Source of the DNA: Lolium rigidum
Taxonomy: Eukaryota; Streptophyta; Magnoliopsida; Poales; Poaceae
Assembly: GCF_022539505.1 (NCBI RefSeq)
Contig: NC_061510.1
Coordinates: forward strand, 272,437,687-272,501,686
Length of the DNA: 64,000 bases
Direction of reading: 5' to 3'
This document shows positions 57,187 to 64,000 of the stretch, piece by piece. A program made the translations under genes and the position numbers. Under the pieces are notes generated by a model. It had not been told where the DNA came from. It was given only the letters and a program-made list of their open reading frames with translations, and did not search any database. Each line of letters begins with the position of its first letter. Position 1 is the first letter of the stretch.

Positions 57187-58080
57187 CACTATTAGGAAAA
57201 AGCCTACCAGTCGCGTGCCAAATTTAGCTACTAGTCGCGGGCCCCGCCAGTGGTACATCGCCAGTGGTAATGGACTACTAGTCGCGTGCTTACCCGGCAT
57301 GCGACTAGTATGGCAGGTACTATTCGCGTGCGCACCCGGCACGCTGCCAATAAGTGATTAGTCGCATGCTCTCGTCTGGTCTGCTGCTAGTAATTCTTTT
57401 TGCAGTTTAAAGTAAAGTTGGGACTAGCGCCCAACTGTCCACGTGATTTTTCACAAAACACTCTAAAAACTAACAGAAAGCAATCGAGTCCGTGGCATTG
57501 AGGAGATCTAGGAGAGGAGCAGGTCGTCGGCAGTGGCCCATCGTCGGAGAGGAGGAGGTTGCCATTGTCAGCGAGAAGGTGGTTGCCGTCGTCGGGGAGG
57601 AGGTGGTCGTCGCCGGGGGAGGAGGTGGTCGCTGTTGTCTGGGGAGGAGGTAGTTTCCATTGCCGAGGAGTTCCGGTGGTCCCCGTCGTCGTGGAGGAGG
57701 CGGTCGCCATCGCTGAAGGAGGTCTGGTGGTCGCCATCGTCGGGAGGAGATGGCTGGCCGTTGCTGCAGAAGAGAAGATGGTGGAGAAGTGAAAGAGGGG
57801 GAGGGAAAGAAGGTGGCGAGGAAGAAGAGGAGGAGGGGAGAAGGTGGAGAAGTGGAAGGGAATGAGGGTGGAGAAGGTGAAGTGATTTTTTTTGGAATTT
57901 TTCAGATTTGAATTTTTTGCATCGAAATCTAAAACCTAAAAAAACTCTAATTTTTCTTTTTGATTTTTTGGAATCTAAAAATTCTCTGAACATCCGAAGG
58001 GTGTTGAAATCGGATATCAAATTTTGCGTAGATACATTTTCATATATATTTTTTTTCATCGGATGTCGTATGCAACCAGA
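57187..58080. mobile_element. Probable CACTA (DTC) fragment
   Basis: Begins CACTATTAGGAAAAAGCC, a terminus typical of grass CACTA elements. Subterminal repeats follow, built on TAGTCGCGTGC and CACCCGGCA (57205-57380), then a GAGGAGG minisatellite and a TTTGAATTTTTT-type AT-rich stretch. No matching opposite terminus is visible, so it is truncated or interrupted near 58080. No transposase. Confidence 0.55.
57540..57765 (+). repeat. GC-rich minisatellite, about 24-27 bp x 9
   Basis: Degenerate head-to-tail units built on GTCGGGGAGGAGGTGGTCGCC with lengths in multiples of three. A frame stays open over it on both strands, which reflects the three-base periodicity rather than a gene. Confidence 0.75.
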
Positions 58081-58430
58081 AAAACCGTTGTACCGAGACA
58101 TGATACCATTCATTATGGAGATAGTAACATATAACTCATATAATAGTATCATAAACATGATACTTCTATATGATACTATGTGTTGTGACTAGTCTTATAC
58201 TTAAGTGGTCCCAACTTTATCCTACGGATTTGCACTGGGTGAGCTGGATGCACATACGGGAAAATGTCCTCTCTAAAGCACCATCGAGGGCATTGGTACT
58301 TTATTGTGCCGTGTTCGATGGAATATGAAGCCACGGTATCCGCCACACCCATGTAGATGATATCTTCTATCGAATGGAAGCCAAGCAACAGGAAGAGTGA
58401 GTTTGAATTGTTGCATGCCTTGATGGTTGA
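58081..58430. other. No gene seen
   Basis: AT-rich stretch (ATGATACTTCTATATGATAC) that may be the end of another small transposon, then unassigned sequence leading into the copia relic. Confidence 0.35.
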
Positions 58431-58584
58431 TACAACAAATTTGTTAGCTCACTAAAGGGAATCTAACTGTTGCTAAAAGTAATATGGTTTCAGTTTTGTA
58501 TCATGTTCACACTGAAACTTTCTACTGCCTATGACAATGTGTTGCAGAAAGAAGGTGCTTGTGCTTTGTGGCACACGAGACTTG

Positions 58585-59297
58585 CACTACAAAAGTTCAT
58601 GCACTTTTCTAGAGGCACTTTATGATTTTCCTCTATTAAATTGTCCAATAATCATGTAGAGATATTTCTTTGAGACGCCATCTAATGTATCTTAACAGTA
58701 GAGACACTAGTTGACATATTTTTTTCATAAGTATCAAATGTGTGCTTAAAGGCATTCTATGAGACACTCAATAAATTGCCGCAAGAAATCATATAGAGGC
58801 ATTTTTAAGGCACTTTCTAAAGTTACCTTACATTATAGCTTTAGACACGATTTGAGAAACTATTTACATTTTATGAAGGCACTTTACATAATTTTGAGGT
58901 ATCCAATATAGTACTAATAAAATTTTGTTTAATAATATTAGTAAGTTGTTGTGTGTGAGGCTAAGTGGTTAGATGAGTACAACCTTTACCTGAAGATTTT
59001 GGGTTCGAGGATTGCTTCCCATGTTTTATAATTTATTATTTTCTCTATGCTATAGAATAATGATATTAAGAAATGTATTCACTCACGTCTTATACAATGT
59101 ATGGATAATATGTAGTGCCTCTACTTAATGTCTTACAATATGTACATACATTTTGGTAGTGTCCTTTAGTCCTAGACACACTACTTGTAGTGGCACTTGT
59201 GTGACACTTAACAAGCATCTCTATTGTGATGTAGAGGTAGAGATAATGTCTCTACGAGGTCAAAATCATGTCTTTACGGCCTATTTCTCTCACAGTG
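58585..59297. mobile_element. Non-autonomous CACTA-like element, 713 bp
   Basis: Starts CACTACAAAAG and ends CTCTCACAGTG, with a 3-bp TTG duplication (58582-58584, 59298-59300). Removing it restores the copia reading LWHTRL-GHIIEKG, which fixes both ends. Subterminal AGGCACTTT/GAGACACT-type repeats are scattered through it. No coding capacity. Confidence 0.8.
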
Positions 59298-59468
59298 TTG
59301 GCCACATAATTGAGAAGGGGACGACAGTGTTAGTGACGAAATTTTTGTTGAAAGGTGTGAAAGGTGTTCATATTAAGAAATGTTCAGATTTTCTCGCCGG
59401 GGAGTAACAAAAAGTTGCATTCAAGAGTGAGCCTCCTCACAAGAAGCCTGAGGCGTTGTACTTGGTAC

Positions 59469-62230
59469 TGATGCGCGCAATCGACACGTCCGTTGGGAAC
59501 CCCAAGAGGAAGGTGTGATGCGTACAGTAGCAAGTTTTCCCTCAGAAAGAAACCAAGGTTTATCGAACCAGGAGGAGCCAAGAAGCACGTCGAAGGTTGA
59601 TGGCGGCGGGATGTAGTGCGGCGCAACACCGGGGATTCCGGCGCCAACGTGGAACCTGCACAACACAACCAAAGTACTTTGCCCCAACGTAACAGTTGAG
59701 GTTGTCAATCTCACCGGCTTGCTGTAACAAAGGATTAGATGTATAGTGTGGATGATGATTGTTTGCAGAAAACAGTAGAACAAGTATTGCAGTAGATTGT
59801 ATTCGATGTAAAGAAATGGACCGGGGTCCACAGTTCACTAGAGGTGTCTCTCCCATAAGATAAATAGCATGTTGGGTGAACAAATTACAGTTTGGCAATT
59901 GACAAATAGAGAGGGCATGACCATGCACATACATGATATGATGAGTATAGTGAGATTTAATTGGGCATTACGACAAAGTACATAGACCGCTATCCGAGCA
60001 TGCATCTATGCCTAAAAAGTCCACCTTCAGGTTATCATCCGAACCCCTTCCAGTATTAAGTTGCAAACAACAGACAATTGCATTAAGTATGGTGCGTAAT
60101 GTAATCAATAACTACATCCTCGGACATAACATCAATGTTTTATCCCTAGTGGCAACAGCACATCCACAACCTTAGAACTTTCTGTGAGTGTCCCAGATTG
60201 TTATCACCAGATTTTGGCTAAATCAGGAGGTGGGCCGCGATCAAGATGGGCTTGAAAGATTACACATGGAAGATCTATGAAGCGGCCTTGCACGGAGAAT
60301 TTGGGCTAAGTTGCCCGTGTATCTTTAATTATGGTAGATTGTATCTAGATTAAAAGTTAGAGTTTATCTCGTGCACGGTTTAGTGCACGCCCACATTAGA
60401 AAGTCCGCTGGACTATAAATATGTATCTAGGGTTTATGGAATAAACAACAACTCACGTTCAACCCAAAACAAACCAATCTCGGCGCATCGCCAACTCCTT
60501 CGTCTCGAGGGTTTCTATCGAGTAGCGACATGCTGCCTAGATCGCATCTTGCGATCTAGGCAGCACAAGCCCCACGTTGTTCATGCGTTGCTCGTATCGA
60601 AGCGCTTTTGATGGCGAGCAACGTAGTTATCATAGATGTGTTAGGGTTAGCATTGTTCTTCGTTTAAGCATGCTTACGTAGTGCAACCCTTGCATATCTA
60701 GCCGCCCTCACACCTATCTCGGGTGTGGGGGCGGCACCCCGCTTGATCATTATTTAGTAGATCTGATCCGTTACGATTGCTCCTTGTTCTACAAGGATTA
60801 GTTTAATATCTGCAATAGTTAGGCCTTACAAAGGGGGGGAGGATCCAGGGGCACGTAGGGTGGCGTTCGCAAGTCCTAAACCGGATGTTCCGAGGATCAA
60901 CTTCATGTTGGTTTTTAGGCCTTGTTTAGGATCGGCTTACGAGCACCGTGCGTGGCCGCGAGGCCCAACCTGGAGTAGGATGATCCGATTATGCGGTGAA
61001 AACCCTAAATCGTCGTAGATCTCATTAGCTTTATCTTGATCAAGCAGGACCACCAAGTATTCGTGCACCCCGTACGAATCATGGGTGGATCGGCTCTTTG
61101 AGCCGATTCACGGGATAACCCGAGAGCCGATCGAGGCTCGTATTTAATGTTTACATGTATGCCCTGCAGGAAACTAAGCGAGGCATCCCCATCACCTTCC
61201 CGACCAGGTATAGGTCAGGTGGCACGCCCTTGCACTTCGCATCGCCGCGTGTGACCAGAAGAGCATTGCGGGCCGTCGCTCGGAGGGGTCTCAGCCAGCC
61301 GCAGCTCTAGGCTCTTCCCGGCTCTACGGTGTTGACAAGGCCGCTGCCCGCCGGTGGGCTTTGGCAGTCAACAGGAGGCATGAACCCACTATCGAGCATA
61401 AATACTCCCTCTTGGAGTTAAGAGTAAAAACTTGGCCAGAGCCTCTACTAATAACGGAGAGCATGCAAGATCATAAACAACACATAGGTAATAGATTGAT
61501 AATCAACATAACATAGTATTCTCTATCCATCGGATCCCAACAAACACAACATATAGCATTACGGATAGATGATCTTGATCATGTTAGGCAGCTCACAAGA
61601 TCCGACAATGAAGCACATAAGGAGAAGACGACCATCTAGCTACCGCTATGGACCCATAGTCCAGGGGTGAACTACTCACTCATCACTCCGGAGGCGACCA
61701 TGGCGGTGAGGAGTCCTCCGGGAGATGATTCCCTCTCCGGCAGGGTACCGGAGGCGATCTCCCGAATCCCCCGAGATGGGATTGGCGGCGGCGGCGTCTC
61801 TGGAAGGTTTTCCGTATCGTGGCTCTCGGTACTGGGGGTTTCGCGACGAAGACTATATGTAGGCGGAAGGGCAAGTCAGGGGGCCACACGAGGGCCCCAC
61901 ACGCCAGGGCCGCGCGGCCAGCACCTGGGCCGCGCCGCCCTGTTGTGCCGGCGCCTCGTGGCCCCACTTCGTCTATAACTCGGTCTTCTGGAAGCTTCGT
62001 GGCAAAATAGGCCCCTGGGCGTAGATTTCGTCCAATTCCGAGAATATTTCCTTACTAGGATTTCTGAAACCAAAAACAGCAGAAAACAGCAACTGGCTCT
62101 TCGGCATCTCGTTAATACGTTAGTGCCGGAAAATGCATAAATATGGCATAAAGTATGCATAAAACATGTAGATATCATCAATAATGTGGCATGGAACATA
62201 AGAAATTATCGATACGTTGGAGACGTATCA
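59469..62230 (-). mobile_element. Solo LTR of family C with nested insertion
   Basis: On the minus strand TGATACGTCTCC to GCGCGCATCA, with a perfect GGTAC duplication (59464-59468, 62231-62235). At 2762 bp it exceeds the usual 1595 bp because of the insertion at about 60185-61373. Confidence 0.92.
60185..61373 (+). mobile_element. Probable solo LTR of a different gypsy family, nested
   Basis: About 1.19 kb with no similarity to family C, starting near TGAGTGTCCCAGATTG or TGTTATCACC and ending near GGCAGTCAACA. A plus-strand TATA box CTATAAATATG lies near 60413. An inverted pair (CTGCCTAGATCGCA/TGCGATCTAGGCAG) is at 60531-60563. No clean target duplication; a short part of the host LTR (about 20 bp) is missing at the right junction, so boundaries are approximate. 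Confidence 0.6.
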
Positions 62231-63381
62231 GGTACATTCTGATGTTTGCAAACTGTCGGTGAGGTCAATGGATGGAGCAAAGTAATTTGTCACATTTATT
62301 GATGAGGTATAGGTCTATGTATTGAAGACCGAATATCAAGTACTAAGCAGGCAATTCCAAGTCTCAGTTGAGAGAGAAACTGAGAAAAAGACATTGCACT
62401 CATAATGGGGGAGAGTATATTGGACCAATTGATGCCTATTGCAAGGAGCAGGAAATTAGGCACCCATTTACTCCTTGGAAGACACCACAGCTAAATGGTC
62501 TTACTGGGAGGATTGAGTTAGATGATTGTTGTCAAGTGCAAAGTTGCTTAAACATTATTGGGGTGAGGCTTTGTCGACTGCAGTTTATCTTATCAATCCT
62601 CACCAAGTTATCCATTGCAAGGTGATGTTCCAAACAGGGTCTTTTACAGCAAGACGTATCATATGAGAACCTAAAGATTTTCGGATGTAAGACCTTTGTT
62701 CACATTCCTCAAGATGAAAGATCAAAACTTGATTCAAAGATATGACATTCCATATTTCTTGGCTATGGGGGCGATCAGTTCAGTTACAAGTTGTATGATC
62801 CAATAGCAAGAAAGGTTGTGAGAAGTAGTGATGTTGTGTTTGTTGAAAACCAAACTATTGAAAATATTGTGAATACAAATGATAAGATTCCGGAGTCAAT
62901 GTTGGGTGTTCCTCCTCAAAGACAGCAACAAGACAGAAATCATTCTGACCCAGGTCGTGCAGATTCATCTCACTGAGAAGCTGAAGAGGGTGATCTAGAA
63001 GATGTACAAGATGATGCACACAGTGGTGTAGCGATGAAGATGCTCCCCAGCATCAAGCTTATGAAAATGCTGAAGAAAATGATCACCAACACTTGCTAGT
63101 ACACAAAAGATCCGCTCATACGGTCCAATAGAGGTCGTGTTACTTTCAGTATGTATGCATCAAATTAATATGTGGTGTTATTGTCTGATGGTTTAGAACC
63201 TGAGTGTTTTTCAGAGGCAATGAAAAATGAGACACGAAGGAGCGGAATAAGGCTATGCAAGAAGATATGGATTCCTTCCATACGAATCATACTTATGAGC
63301 TAGTGAATTTTCTTAAGGGCAAGAAAGCTATGAAGAACAAGTGGGTCTATAGAACCAAGAAAGAATAGCAGATATCACATT

Positions 63382-64000
63382 GATACGTCTCAAACGTATC
63401 GATAATTTCTTATGTTCCATGCTACTTTATGATGATACTCACATGTTTTATACACACTTTATGTCATTATTATGCATTTTCCGGCACTAACCTATTGACG
63501 AGATGCCGAAGAGCCGCTTGTCTGTTTTCTGCTGTTTTTGGTTTCAGAAATCCTACAAAGGAAATATTCTCGGAATTGGACGAAATCAACACCCAGGGTC
63601 TTATTTTTCCACGAAGCTTCCAGAAGACCGAAAGGGATACGAAGTGGGGCCACGAGGAGGCCAGACCATAGGCCGGCGCGGCCAGGGAGGGGCCCGCGCC
63701 GCCCTATGGTGTGGGCCCCTCGTCATCCCTCCGACTCTGCCCTTCCGCCTACTTATAGCCTTCTTCGCGAAAACCCCAGTACCGAGAGCCACGATACGGA
63801 AAACCTTCCAGAGACGCCGCCGCCGCCAATACCATCTCGGGGGATTCAGGAGATTGCCTCCGGCACCCTGCCGGAGAGGGGAATCGCCTCCCGGAGGACT
63901 CTTCATCACCATGATCGCCTCCGGATTGATGTGTGGGTAGTTCACCCCTGGACTATGGGTCCATAGCAGTAGCTAGATGGTTGTCTTCTCCTCTTGTGCT
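63382..64000 (+). mobile_element. Family C-type LTR, truncated by window end
   Basis: Starts TGATACGTCTCAAACG and follows the family C LTR (GC hairpin near 63673-63706, CGCCTACTTATAG) to the window edge. Whether it is a solo LTR or the 5' LTR of a full element cannot be seen. Confidence 0.88.

Larger units (their letters stand above)
58431..63378 (+). pseudogene. Element E: decayed Ty1/copia pol, interrupted three times
   Basis: Pieces at 58431-58584, 59301-59463 and 62231-63378. In order: protease end and pre-integrase (ALWHTRL, then GHIIEKG after the CACTA-like insertion), integrase core remnants (GGEYIGPIDAYCKEQEIRHP, where relatives have the second catalytic region), the VHIPQDERSKLDSK and FLGYGGDQFSYKLYDP region, and the start of RT (SDGLEPECFSEAMKNE, KAMKNKWVYRTKKE). 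Many stops and shifts, so it is long dead. No LTRs found in the window. Confidence 0.75.

Noticed and set aside
57533..57865. Possible Gly/Arg-rich protein over the minisatellite
   Set aside because: The frame stays open on both strands because of the three-base periodicity, and the region sits within a transposon fragment.
58585..59192. CACTA-like element ending at GTAGTG (59192)
   Set aside because: It has no matching 3-bp duplication, whereas ending at CAGTG (59297) gives TTG on both sides and restores the copia frame.
1..64000. tRNA, rRNA, CRISPR arrays, bacterial operons or phage genes
   Set aside because: None seen; the tRNA-Asp matches are 18-base primer sites, and gene structure with introns and LTR elements is that of a plant nucleus.

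Overview
The window is nuclear DNA of a grass, most likely Pooideae (the wheat, barley, oat and ryegrass group). I infer this from the LTR retrotransposon families (LTRs starting TGATACGTC, tRNA-Asp primer sites, AAGCTTGGGGATG-type polypurine tracts), the Stowaway MITEs, and the GC-rich coding exons of the host genes with GT-AG introns. I cannot fix the species.

Four host genes are supported. They are the first 25 codons of a minus-strand secreted protein at the left edge (1-77), a seven-exon FAHD1-type acylpyruvase/fumarylacetoacetate-hydrolase gene (31965-35114, +), an intronless AP2/ERF transcription factor (54026-55231, +), and a small basic protein with an Agenet/Tudor-like fold signature (56033-56320, -). 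Nearly everything else is transposon.

Left block, 1545-31045: a three-level nest. Element B (+, no pol) is split by element A (3080-26342, -, TSD GGGTT). A is an Athila-like element with gag and protease but no RT or integrase. A is in turn split by a Tat-lineage gypsy element (11614-23470, +, TSD CTAAT, 386-bp LTRs) and by a solo LTR (5909-7503, TSD CCTAT). The Tat element carries a separate, TATA-driven antisense gene of about eight exons between integrase and 3' LTR.

Middle block, 40279-52938: a Ty1/copia element (D, -, TSD CAATA) split inside its integrase by a gene-poor element (C1, 43634-50291, -, TSD CTCTC). The copia gag appears to start in an exon that lies inside the LTR and is spliced across the LTR/internal junction.

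Right block, 57187-64000: a probable CACTA end with a minisatellite, then a decayed copia pol (+) cut by a 713-bp CACTA-like element (TSD TTG), by a solo LTR (59469-62230, TSD GGTAC) that itself contains another solo LTR, and by a further LTR running off the window.

No element here looks able to move by itself: each lacks or has broken at least one essential function. Boundaries marked by target-site duplications were read directly. Family names and functions rest on motif recognition, without any database search.
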